In this document: piece by piece, positions 37,966 through 45,892 of the stretch
Numbering within the stretch: position 1 is the first letter of the stretch
Layout of the letters: each line of letters opens with the position of its first letter
Assembly (NCBI GenBank): GCA_963749115.1
Contig: CAVVLP010000002.1
Coordinates: forward strand, 558,001-622,000
Reading direction: 5' to 3'
Length of the DNA stretch: 64,000 nt
From: SZUA-36 sp963749115
Lineage (GTDB): Bacteria > Pseudomonadota > Gammaproteobacteria > Xanthomonadales > SZUA-36
The notes under the pieces: model-generated
Seen by the model: only the letters and a program-made list of their open reading frames with translations
Databases searched by the model: none
What the model was told of the DNA's origin: nothing
Program-made: the position numbers and the translations under genes

Positions 37966-39330
37966 TTGCACAGCTGTTCGTTTGAATGTGAGTACGACCT
38001 GCCCGGGATCGCTACTACACTACCAGAACAATATCCCTTTTTGCTCGACAGTGCCGCGTCAGGCCCCTTAAGTGAATGCAGCTTGCTGCTCAGGACCGGT
38101 GGTGAGCAACTGTGCTTAAACGGTGATGGCAGTATCAGCGGCCCGGGAGACGACGGTGATTTCCTGAACCGGCTCAACGACTGGTATCAGCTGGAAAAAC
38201 AACCGCCCGGTGAGACGTCTGCCTGGCCTTTTAACGGTGGCTGGTTTTTGTATCTTGGTTATGAGCTTGCCGCTGGAATTGAACCGAAGGTTCAGTTTCC
38301 CGCAGCCAGTGACGGCTTCCCGGTCGCTTTTGCCTGTCGTTGTCCTGCCGTTGTTTATAGCAGCCCAGCCCGACCCGGCATCTTGCATTTGATAGCAGAG
38401 AGCCAGGCATTGTTGGATGAAATGCGCAGTGAGCTTGACAATCTACACCCGGTATCTGATCAGGAATGCACCGAATTAACGGATTTGGTTGCGGATCCTC
38501 CGCAGGATTTTAAACGTGCCGTTGAACGAATTCATGAATATATTCTTGACGGTGACGTTTTTCAGGTCAATTTATCGCGGGCCTGGCGAGGGAAGTTCGG
38601 GGCACGGGTGGATGCCGGTGCGCTCTACCGGTCTCTTCGTAAAAACAACCCCGCGCCATTCGCCGGCATGGTTCACTGGAAAGATTTCGTGCTGATGAGT
38701 TCTTCCCCGGAAAGGCTTGTTAATATCAGGCAGGGTGAAGTCCAGTCCAGGCCGATTGCGGGCACCCGTCCACGTGGTGCGGACCATGATTCTGACCAGG
38801 CACTGAGTCGGGAACTGTTAAGTCACCCGAAAGAGCGCGCCGAACATATCATGCTGATTGACCTGGAGCGCAATGATCTCGGCAGGGTTTGTCAACCCGG
38901 AACAGTGGAGGTGGACGAACTGATGGTTGTCGAGAGCTATGAACATGTTCATCATATCGTATCCAACGTGCGCGGACGTTTACGTGGCGGGGTCACACCT
39001 GTTGACGTTATACGCGCGGTTTTTCCCGGTGGTACGATTACCGGATGCCCCAAGGTTCGCTGCATGGAAATAATTGCTGAACTGGAACAAAAGGGTCGTA
39101 GTTTTTATACGGGTTCTTTTGGTTACCTGGGGCTTGATGGCAGTATGGATCTGAATATTTTGATACGTTCCATGCTATTGCAGGATAATCAAATCTCCTT
39201 CCGCACCGGGGCAGGTATTGTTTCTGATTCTGATCCGGACGGGGAGTTAGCAGAAACCGAGGATAAGGCCCGCGGTTTGTTAAAGGCGCTGGGGCCGGTT
39301 TTCAGACCACGAGGACAGCTGCATGAATGA
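37966..39330 (+). CDS. pabB: aminodeoxychorismate synthase component I (PabB-like)
   Basis: This chorismate-binding enzyme of 454 residues is assigned as PabB by context, directly before pabC. Visible: an N-terminal TrpE-like region with WFLYLGYELAAGIEP, then DFKRAVERIHEYILDGDVFQVNLSR, SPERLVNIRQGEVQSRP, ERAEHIMLIDLERNDLGR, VESYEHVHHIVSNVRG, FPGGTITGCPKVRCMEII and RTGAGIVSDSDPDGE. The motif that reads PIKGT in classical PabB (lysine nucleophile) reads PIAGT here (A265), as in anthranilate synthase TrpE. The only plausible start is TTG at 37966. The stop overlaps pabC by eight bases. A TrpE-type activity cannot be ruled out. Confidence 0.85.
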   Translation: MHSCSFECEYDLPGIATTLPEQYPFLLDSAASGPLSECSLLLRTGGEQLCLNGDGSISGPGDDGDFLNRLNDWYQLEKQPPGETSAWPFNGGWFLYLGYELAAGIEPKVQFPAASDGFPVAFACRCPAVVYSSPARPGILHLIAESQALLDEMRSELDNLHPVSDQECTELTDLVADPPQDFKRAVERIHEYILDGDVFQVNLSRAWRGKFGARVDAGALYRSLRKNNPAPFAGMVHWKDFVLMSSSPERLVNIRQGEVQSRPIAGTRPRGADHDSDQALSRELLSHPKERAEHIMLIDLERNDLGRVCQPGTVEVDELMVVESYEHVHHIVSNVRGRLRGGVTPVDVIRAVFPGGTITGCPKVRCMEIIAELEQKGRSFYTGSFGYLGLDGSMDLNILIRSMLLQDNQISFRTGAGIVSDSDPDGELAETEDKARGLLKALGPVFRPRGQLHE

Positions 39331-40138
39331 ATGTTTGGTAAACGGCGAAATCTCAAGCCTGATTGCGACATCCAATCGGGGCCTCAACTATGGCGATGGT
39401 ATTTTCGAAACCCTGTTGGTCCATGCCGGACGTCCACGCAGGTGGCAAGGTCATATGGACCGTCTCGGGATTGGCTGTGAGCGCCTTGGCCTGTCAATGC
39501 CACCGCAATCAATCCTGTTACGTGAAGTGCAGACAGTCAGTGCAGGACTGGTTGACGCGGTTGTCAAAATTGTAATCACGCGGGGAGGGCAGGCAAGGGC
39601 TTACATGCCACCTGAGGGTGAAAACTGCGTCAGGATAGTCAGTGCTCATCGGTTCCCGGACGGGATTGCTGAGCTTGCCCGGAAAGGTGTCAGGGCCCGC
39701 ATTTGCGATCTCCGGCTTGCTATACAACCTGCGCTGGGCGGGATGAAACACTTAAACCGGCTTGAGCAGGTGATAGCCAGCGCTGAATTACGTGAATCCG
39801 GTGCGGCCGAAGGTATCCTGCTTGACCGGGAAGAGCATGTTGTCTGCGCAGTCTCGGCAAATATCTTCCTGGTCATGGAAGAGCGTCTTTTAACACCAAG
39901 ACTCGATCTCTGTGGTGTTCGTGGTGTCGTACGCAGCCACATACTGGCGGGCTTTGGTGCACGTTGTGAACAACGTCGTGTCACGCTCGACATGCTGCAG
40001 GAGGCCGATGAGGTATTCATCTGTAACACGGTCAAAGGTATCGTGCCGGTGACAGCTATTGACGACCAGGAGTTTCAAATCGGCCTGGTGACGCGCGAGT
40101 TACAGACCTGGCTGACGGAGGGGGTCAGAAAGGCATGA
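39323..40138 (+). CDS. pabC: aminodeoxychorismate lyase
   Basis: PabC is a PLP enzyme that releases p-aminobenzoate and pyruvate from aminodeoxychorismate, feeding folate synthesis. The 271-residue fold-type IV protein has the N-terminal NRGLNYGDGIFETLL, the PLP lysine in LGGMKHLNRLEQV and the late motifs SANIFLVMEERLLTP and EVFICNTVKGIVPV. It overlaps pabB upstream and mltG downstream (ATGA). Length is normal. Confidence 0.93.
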   Translation: MNECLVNGEISSLIATSNRGLNYGDGIFETLLVHAGRPRRWQGHMDRLGIGCERLGLSMPPQSILLREVQTVSAGLVDAVVKIVITRGGQARAYMPPEGENCVRIVSAHRFPDGIAELARKGVRARICDLRLAIQPALGGMKHLNRLEQVIASAELRESGAAEGILLDREEHVVCAVSANIFLVMEERLLTPRLDLCGVRGVVRSHILAGFGARCEQRRVTLDMLQEADEVFICNTVKGIVPVTAIDDQEFQIGLVTRELQTWLTEGVRKA

Positions 40139-41160
40139 AACGACTTTTGCCGGTTGCGCTGATGGTTTTGCTGCTGGCGTCTGCCAGCCTTGCGGTGCTG
40201 TGGCATCAGTACCAGCAGTTCCTGCAAGCACCACTGCAAATCGAAGAATCCGGCTTGGTCATAGTGATTGAGGCCGGTACCAACACGCGCTCGGTATTGG
40301 CAAAGCTCGAACGGCAGGGCGTAACACGCCTGGACTGGCGTTGGCGACTGTTAAGCCGTCTTAAGCCGGTGACCATTAAGACCGGGGAATACCGGCTCAC
40401 ACCCGGTTTGTCTCCCACGGGCCTGCTTGAACTGTTGTCCTCTGGCAAAGTCGTCAACTACCGATTTACGATCGTGGAAGGGTGGTCGGTCAAACAACTG
40501 TTAAGCGCCTTGGCCATGAATCCTGTTTTACAGCATGAAATTGCGAACGTGGAGGACCTGGAAGGTCTGGCGGGTCTGCCCGGGGGAAACCCTGAGGGCT
40601 GGTTTCTTCCCGAAACCTACGTATTCGTTCGCGGTGACTCGGACCTGCATATACTGAGACGCGCGTATGATGACATGTTGGAGAGTCTTGCAACGGTCTG
40701 GGCGGGTCGTGATGTTGGCTTGCCATATGAGACACCATACGAGTTACTGATCATGGCATCCATCATTGAAAAAGAGACTTCACTCGCCAGTGAGCGGGCG
40801 GAAATCGCAGGTGTGTTTGTACGTCGCTTGCTCAAGCACTGGAGGCTGGAAACAGACCCTACCGTGATCTATGGTATGGGTGAAGCCTACCAGGGTAATA
40901 TCCGTCGTCAGGATCTGAAGATGGACACACCCTATAACACCTACACACGCCATGGCCTGCCACCAACCCCGATTGCGCTGGCTGGCCTGGCAGCTTTACA
41001 GGCGGCAGCGCATCCAGCGAGCGGAGAAGCCATGTTTTTCGTTGCCAACGGCCAGGGCGGTCATACCTTTTCCGTTACACTTGAAGCACATAACAAGGCA
41101 GTCAGGCAGTTGATCAAACAAACCAGAAACAATCCTGTAGAAGCTGGCAACAAGGGATGA
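40135..41160 (+). CDS. mltG: endolytic murein transglycosylase MltG
   Basis: MltG (YceG) cuts nascent glycan strands and ends their extension. The 341-residue protein has an N-terminal membrane anchor (LLPVALMVLLLASASLAVLW), a LysM-like region, GWFLPETYVFVRGDSD, and the catalytic domain with the glutamate in ASIIEKETSLASERAEIAGV, the segment LETDPTVIYGMG and DTPYNTYTRHGLPPTPIALAG. The order pabC-mltG-tmk-holB is highly conserved in gammaproteobacteria. Its stop overlaps the tmk start. Confidence 0.95.
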   Translation: MKRLLPVALMVLLLASASLAVLWHQYQQFLQAPLQIEESGLVIVIEAGTNTRSVLAKLERQGVTRLDWRWRLLSRLKPVTIKTGEYRLTPGLSPTGLLELLSSGKVVNYRFTIVEGWSVKQLLSALAMNPVLQHEIANVEDLEGLAGLPGGNPEGWFLPETYVFVRGDSDLHILRRAYDDMLESLATVWAGRDVGLPYETPYELLIMASIIEKETSLASERAEIAGVFVRRLLKHWRLETDPTVIYGMGEAYQGNIRRQDLKMDTPYNTYTRHGLPPTPIALAGLAALQAAAHPASGEAMFFVANGQGGHTFSVTLEAHNKAVRQLIKQTRNNPVEAGNKG

Positions 41161-41793
41161 TAAAAATGAAAAAGGGATTCTTCATCAGTCTTGAAGGGGG
41201 CGAAGGGGCTGGAAAAAGCACGCAAAACAAGCGTATTGTTGAGTGGCTTTCAGAGCAGGGAAAAGACGTAATAGAAACCCGTGAACCGGGAGGGACGATA
41301 GTATCGGAGCAAATTCGTAAGGTGCTACTGGATACCCGTAACGCGGGACTTACTGCAACCGCCGAACTGTTGATGATGTTCGCTGCACGTTCGCAGTTGG
41401 TGCAGGAAGTTATCCTGCCCGCGTTGGAGGACGGAAAGGTCATAGTCTGTGACCGCTTTGCGGATGCCAGTTATGCTTACCAGGGGGGTGGTCGGCAATT
41501 GGGCGCCGAGACCGTCGCGATCGTCGAAAAACTGGTTCTCAAGGACCTGCAACCGGATCTTACGCTGTTGTTCGACGTGCCGGTGGAACACGGTATGCAG
41601 AGAGTGGCCAGTCGTGGTGATGCCGATCGTTTCGAAATTGAATCGATCCGGTTTTTTGAGCGGGTCAGAAATGCCTACCTGGATCGTGCCGCAGCCAATC
41701 CACACAGATTCCGCATCATCGATGCCAGCCTGGATGAAGAGCAGGTCTGGCAACAGGTGCTGAGTGTCTTACGGGAAAGTACCTGGGCCATGA
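41157..41793 (+). CDS. tmk: thymidylate kinase (reads through into holB)
   Basis: Tmk phosphorylates dTMP to dTDP. The P-loop is LEGGEGAGKST, followed by TREPGGT, VCDRFADASYAYQGGGR and DLTLLFDVPVEHGMQR. As sequenced the frame has no stop and runs on into holB, giving a 453-residue apparent fusion. The holB ATG at 41790-41792 is followed by A, so a TGA at 41791-41793 would be the tmk stop in the neighbouring frame, exactly the ATGA overlap used by the other genes in this operon. One lost or gained base near the 3' end of tmk explains the fusion. End position given is that inferred stop. Start overlaps the mltG stop; a second ATG two codons later is possible. Confidence 0.9.
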
Positions 41794-42762
41794 GTAACCC
41801 GGATTTGAACGCTACTGAAATTTATCCGTGGCTCAGCGGGCACTGGTCATTTTTCATGCAACGGCTTAACAGTGACAAACTCGCACACGCCCTGCTGATT
41901 GAAGGACCTGCAGGCATTGGCAAAACGGTGTTGGCACGCGCCATGGTCGCCAGGCTTCTGTGCCGTGAAGATCAGCCCAGGGCCTGCGGTGACTGTCGTT
42001 CGTGCAACTTGCTCGCAGGCTTAGCCCACCCGGACTATTTTGATGTGCAACCCGAAGAGGATAGTGAAGTCATAAAGGTGGATCAGGTCCGGGCCCTGAT
42101 TGGCAAGCTGGATCTGACCACATCGATTTCCGAGCGTAAAGTCGCCTATATTCATCCTGCAGAATCCATGAATGGTTCGGCCGCGAATGCGTTGTTAAAA
42201 AGCCTTGAGGAGCCTGCAGGAAATACCGTATTGATCCTTGTCAGCGACAATCCGGGCAGGTTGCCGGTCACGATCCGTAGTCGTTGCCAGGCTATTTCCA
42301 TTAATCAGCCGGACACCCGGCTTGTTCTGGAGTGGCTGGAACAAAGCACCGGCAAAGTTCAGGAACAGCTCAGGTATGCATTACAGGCCGCAGGTGGAAG
42401 CCCGCTACGCGCAGCTACAATACCTGGAGTCGCCCGGTCTGGACGCTTATGCGCAGGTGAGGGCGGGTCTTGCCAGCTTGCTGGACAGACCCGGTTCTGT
42501 ATCACGCTTAAGCGGTGAGCTGAATGACCTGAATCCGGTTGATTTATGGCGTTGGCTTTCCATTTGTACCGGTGAGGTAATAAAATCGATCATGACGGGC
42601 CAGTCTTTGAACTGGTTGCCCGCAAATCGAAATTTGCGTGATAAAGCACTGCTTGAATTGCAAAGACAGGCAGATATAAACCGGCAATTGGCAGTCACAC
42701 AGGTACGTGGGGACTTACTTTTGCAGGTTTGGCTGATAAGATGGGCGGAACAGGTTGTCTGA
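41790..42762 (+). CDS. holB: DNA polymerase III delta-prime subunit, one frameshift
   Basis: HolB is part of the clamp loader. The protein shows the AAA+ P-loop EGPAGIGKTVLARAM, a zinc-binding cysteine set in LCREDQPRACGDCRSCNLLAG, KVAYIHPAESMNGSAANALL with KSLEEPAGNTVLILVS, and the SRC motif TIRSRCQAI. Near 42413 one base disturbs the frame: the correct continuation LQYLESPGLDAYAQVRAGLA to the stop at 42762 is in the next frame. Reconstructed length about 324 residues. Upstream it is in frame with tmk, which I judge to be an artefact. Confidence 0.9.
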
Positions 42763-42810
42763 GCGTATTTAATGAGTCACGTCAGACCGCAAGGAACAGA
42801 GGAATAAAGC

Positions 42811-43152
42811 ATGGCACAGCAAGGCATACTTTCATTATCGATCAAGGACCGGCAAACGCTTTATAGCGCCTATATGCCTTTTATTCAGGGCGGTGGACTG
42901 TTTGTACAAAGCACAAAACGTTATGCGTTGGGTGATGAAGTGTTTTTGTTGCTGACCATCATGGAGCTTGAAGAACGCCTGCCTATTCCGGGTAAGGTTG
43001 TGTGGGTGACCCCGCCGGGTGCACAGGGTAATCGACGACCCGGAATCGGTGTTCAGTTTGGTGATACATCTGATGGTGCACATGCCAGGACGATTATCGA
43101 ATCGCACCTTGCCCAACTAATTGCATCTGAAAAACGCACGCATACAATGTAG
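42811..43152 (+). CDS. pilZ: type IV pilus PilZ protein
   Basis: A 113-residue single-domain PilZ protein of the type IV pilus class, required for pilus assembly in related bacteria and found directly after holB in this group. Motifs: GILSLSIKDRQTLYSAYMPF, GGGLFVQSTKRYALGDEVFL, and GKVVWVTPPGAQGNRRPGIGVQF. The arginine pair that binds cyclic-di-GMP in other PilZ domains is not seen, in keeping with the pilus subclass. tatD, which commonly follows, is absent; the next gene is convergent. A GGAAC ribosome-site region precedes the ATG. Confidence 0.92.
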   Translation: MAQQGILSLSIKDRQTLYSAYMPFIQGGGLFVQSTKRYALGDEVFLLLTIMELEERLPIPGKVVWVTPPGAQGNRRPGIGVQFGDTSDGAHARTIIESHLAQLIASEKRTHTM

Positions 43153-43188
43153 ATATATCATATACTTATATAATGTATTTAATCTTTA

Positions 43189-44358
43189 TTATTTTATAGA
43201 GCTCTCGATAAGATCAAGCATTTCCAGCACGGGTTTACCTGCCTGGTAGAAATGCGGTGAGAGTCGTATGGCTTCACCACGCACCGTGCAGCTCAATTTT
43301 CTTTTTTTCAATGTCTGCTGAACTTCCACAAGTTCCCTGTCTGCCGGTCTGAAACTTACGATTCCCGATACCCTTTGCGGATCGTACGGTCGTACCAGCT
43401 CAACACCGGCTATATCCGTGAGACCTGCTGACAGGGCAAGTGAATTCGCCGCAATGAGAGACTCCACCTGCGGCATACCAACTTCCTGCAGCAAACCAAC
43501 GGAAGCATGCATGGCAACCTGTCCCAACGTGTTTGGGCTGCCGGCCTCAAAGCGCATGGCTGTTTTACTTGCTTGCCAATGCTCACGGTTAAATTGATAA
43601 GGGTCATCCAGCATGTGCCATCCCTGCTGATGGATCTGTAGCTGTTCGCGTTTATCTTCCCGGCAGAAAAATACCGCGATGCCTTCAGGGGCCAGAAGCC
43701 ACTTATGACCATCTGCGGCAAGAAAATCGATACCGCAAGCCTGTACATCAAGTTGCATTGCACCCAATTGCTGGATTGCATCCACGAAGAACAGAATATT
43801 ATTCTGTTGGCAGTATTGACCCAGGGTTTCGAGTTTTAAACGTAGTCCGTCGGTCCATTGTATGGCGCTCGACTGCCAACAGGCGTGTACGGCTATCCAC
43901 CTGTTCCAGCAAGGCTTTTTCCGGTTCGGTCGTGGCCCGAATATCCACCTCGCGTACTTCAACCCCATATTGATGCAGGGCCAGCCAGGGAAGGCGGTTT
44001 GATGGAAACTCATCCGCCGGCAGCACCAGGTTATCGCCCTTGCGCCAATTGATGCCATTGGCCACGGTGCAAATGCCATCGGTGGTGTTTTTCAGTAAGC
44101 GCTATATCATCCGCTGAAACCGCATTGATCAGATTAGCCAGTCTTTTCCTCAATTGGGTTTCACGCAAAAACCAGTGCCTGTAGTTATCCGCACCCGATT
44201 TCCGAGTTCTCCACGGCAAACGCCGCAACTGCGCGGGAAGCTACCCGCGGCCAGGGCGAGATAGCCGCATGGTTGGCGTACAGGCCATGTTGCAAAATGG
44301 GGAATTCGTCTACGGGAATGATTGGGCTCGGAATCTGTGCTGTGGTGTCCTGGTTCAT
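43189..44358 (-). CDS. class V aminotransferase (cysteine desulfurase-like), frameshifted
   Basis: A PLP-dependent fold-type I enzyme, reconstructed at about 390 residues. N-terminal part: DEFPILQHGLYANHAAISPWP (44185-44358), then a stretch RHWFLRETQLRKRLANLINA, NGINWRKGDNLVLPADEFPSN, and the long C-terminal frame (43189-43835 or so) with NNILFFVDAIQQLGAMQLDV and the PLP lysine in DFLAADGHKWLLAPEGIAVFF, then MRFEAGSPNTLGQ and CTVRGEAIRLSPHFYQAG. The order of motifs is that of SufS/NifS-like and kynureninase-like enzymes, but the substrate cannot be told; no suf or isc gene is nearby. At least four frame changes lie between 43800 and 44250. Start ATG at 44358; the dinB start is 20 bases away on the other strand. 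Confidence 0.8.
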
Positions 44359-44378
44359 ACCGATATAATGAACGCACT

Positions 44379-45590
44379 GTGACATCCACCGCAACTTCAA
44401 AATCAGGCTCCCGCGATGAGCGGGCCATCATCCATGTGGATATGGATGCTTTTTACGCGTCAGTTGAGCAACACGATCAGCCACAGTATAGAAACCAACC
44501 CGTTATTGTTGGTGGTACAGGCGGCCGTGGTGTTGTCGCTGCAGCCAGTTACGAGGTTCGAAAGTTTGGTGTATTTTCGGCCATGCCCATGTCGCGGGCC
44601 CGTCGCCTGTGTCCGCAGGCGATAATATTACCGGTCAGAATGTCCCGTTACCGGGAGGTTTCCGGCGAGGTTTTCAAAATATTCCGCGAATCGACACCCG
44701 AGGTGGAAGGTTTGTCTCTGGATGAAGCTTTTCTGGATGTGTCAGCCAGCCTCGCACTGTTTGGCAGCATTGAAACAATTGGTGCGGGCATAAGGGAAAA
44801 AATACTTCGCCGCACCGGACTGCATGCCTCGGTCGGTATGGCACACAATAAGTACCTCGCAAAGCTGGCATCAGATGCGGGTAAGCCGAGAGGTTTCGTT
44901 CATGTTCCGCGTGACGGGGTCCGACTATTTCTTGACCCGATGCCGGTGAGTAGTATTTGGGGCATCGGTAAACAAACCCTGCCAAAGCTGAAGAAACTGG
45001 GTATTTTAACTATCGGCCAACTACGCAAGACCGACCCTGTTGAGTTGCAACGTGTGCTGGGTAATCGTGCCGGGCATTTCATCGCATTGGCAAATGGTGA
45101 GGATGAACGTGAAGTGGTTGCCGCAAGACCGGATAAGTCCCTGAGCCGGGAAGAGACATTTGACAAGGATATCGTCAACCCAACAGAGCTCTATTCCGAA
45201 TTGCAACGGCAGGTGGAGTCGGTAGCAGGACGGCTACGAGGCGAGGGATTATTGGCCCGCACCATTCAGATAAAAGTTCGCGATGCCCGCTTCCGCACGA
45301 TAACCCGCAGTCGCAGTCTCGCTGTTCCAACCGCAAGCACCCAATTGGTGTTTAAACAGGCCCGTCAATTGCTGGAGAAATGGTTGCAGGAGCACTTGAA
45401 CACACCTGTCAGATTACTTGGTGTGGGCGTCAGTGGTCTTGAGGCGCCGGATGAACGGGGAATTGACTACGACTCACCTGAGCAAAAAGCACTGGATACG
45501 ACCCTGGATGAGATTAAGCGCCGTTACGGTGAAAACAAGCTCACGCATGCGCGGGCGTTGAGAGTGGATAAGAAAGGCGGGGCCAAGTAA
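44379..45590 (+). CDS. dinB: DNA polymerase IV
   Basis: DinB is the Y-family translesion polymerase. The protein has the catalytic acidic motifs IIHVDMDAFYASVEQ and GLSLDEAFLDVSA, the nucleotide region VAAASYEVRKFGVFSAMPMSRA, the helix-hairpin-helix IWGIGKQTLPKLKKLGI, and the little finger domain with SLSREETFDKDI. The GTG at 44379 gives about 403 residues with a short unmatched N-terminus; the frame is open upstream to a TTG at 44322, but that would overlap the divergent aminotransferase start. No LexA box was found in the short divergent region, so SOS control is not evident although lexA is in the window. Confidence 0.93.
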   Translation: MTSTATSKSGSRDERAIIHVDMDAFYASVEQHDQPQYRNQPVIVGGTGGRGVVAAASYEVRKFGVFSAMPMSRARRLCPQAIILPVRMSRYREVSGEVFKIFRESTPEVEGLSLDEAFLDVSASLALFGSIETIGAGIREKILRRTGLHASVGMAHNKYLAKLASDAGKPRGFVHVPRDGVRLFLDPMPVSSIWGIGKQTLPKLKKLGILTIGQLRKTDPVELQRVLGNRAGHFIALANGEDEREVVAARPDKSLSREETFDKDIVNPTELYSELQRQVESVAGRLRGEGLLARTIQIKVRDARFRTITRSRSLAVPTASTQLVFKQARQLLEKWLQEHLNTPVRLLGVGVSGLEAPDERGIDYDSPEQKALDTTLDEIKRRYGENKLTHARALRVDKKGGAK

Positions 45591-45633
45591 GTGGTAGATT
45601 ACTGCTATCCTCGACTTTGTGCGAGGGCATGGG

Positions 45634-45833
45634 TCAATGGTTTCTGCGATACTTGTTGATGGAGTCGCCGGTGAAGCGCGAATCAATGCGACCGACGACT
45701 TCACCTCGCTCACGCAGTAATTCCTTGGCGAAACGTCCTCATCGACTGCAAAGGCCTCAGCTTCACGCAGGAACTGTTGAAGGTCATCAGCGCGGTCGAG
45801 TATGCAAAGCAACATCGGGATTTTATTAGTCAT
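45634..45833 (-). pseudogene. remnant of S10 serine carboxypeptidase-like gene
   Basis: Between dinB and the oxidoreductase the minus strand keeps only two short pieces that resemble the C-terminal part of the S10 serine carboxypeptidase-like family: DDLQQFLREAEAFAVDED near 45720-45800 and, in another frame, RFAKELLRERGEVVGRIDSRF followed by TGD, then a stop at 45634. The catalytic serine, aspartate and histidine regions are absent. So about 60 codons of what is normally a 450-500 residue protein remain, with an internal break. The family assignment rests on the GRIDSRFTG-type motif and is from memory of the family, not a search. The rest of 45591-45892 holds nothing I recognise. Confidence 0.5.
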
Positions 45834-45892
45834 GAGATTTGTGTGCCGGTCGAAAGGAAAGGGCAGTGTGCTATACCGTTCCGGTTTCAGTT

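Noticed and set aside
43153..43188. Very AT-rich segment between pilZ and the aminotransferase gene
   Set aside because: No promoter, hairpin or repeat structure stands out; it is a short convergent intergenic region.
44322..44378. N-terminal extension of dinB from a TTG codon
   Set aside because: It would overlap the start of the divergent aminotransferase gene and adds residues with no match to DNA polymerase IV.
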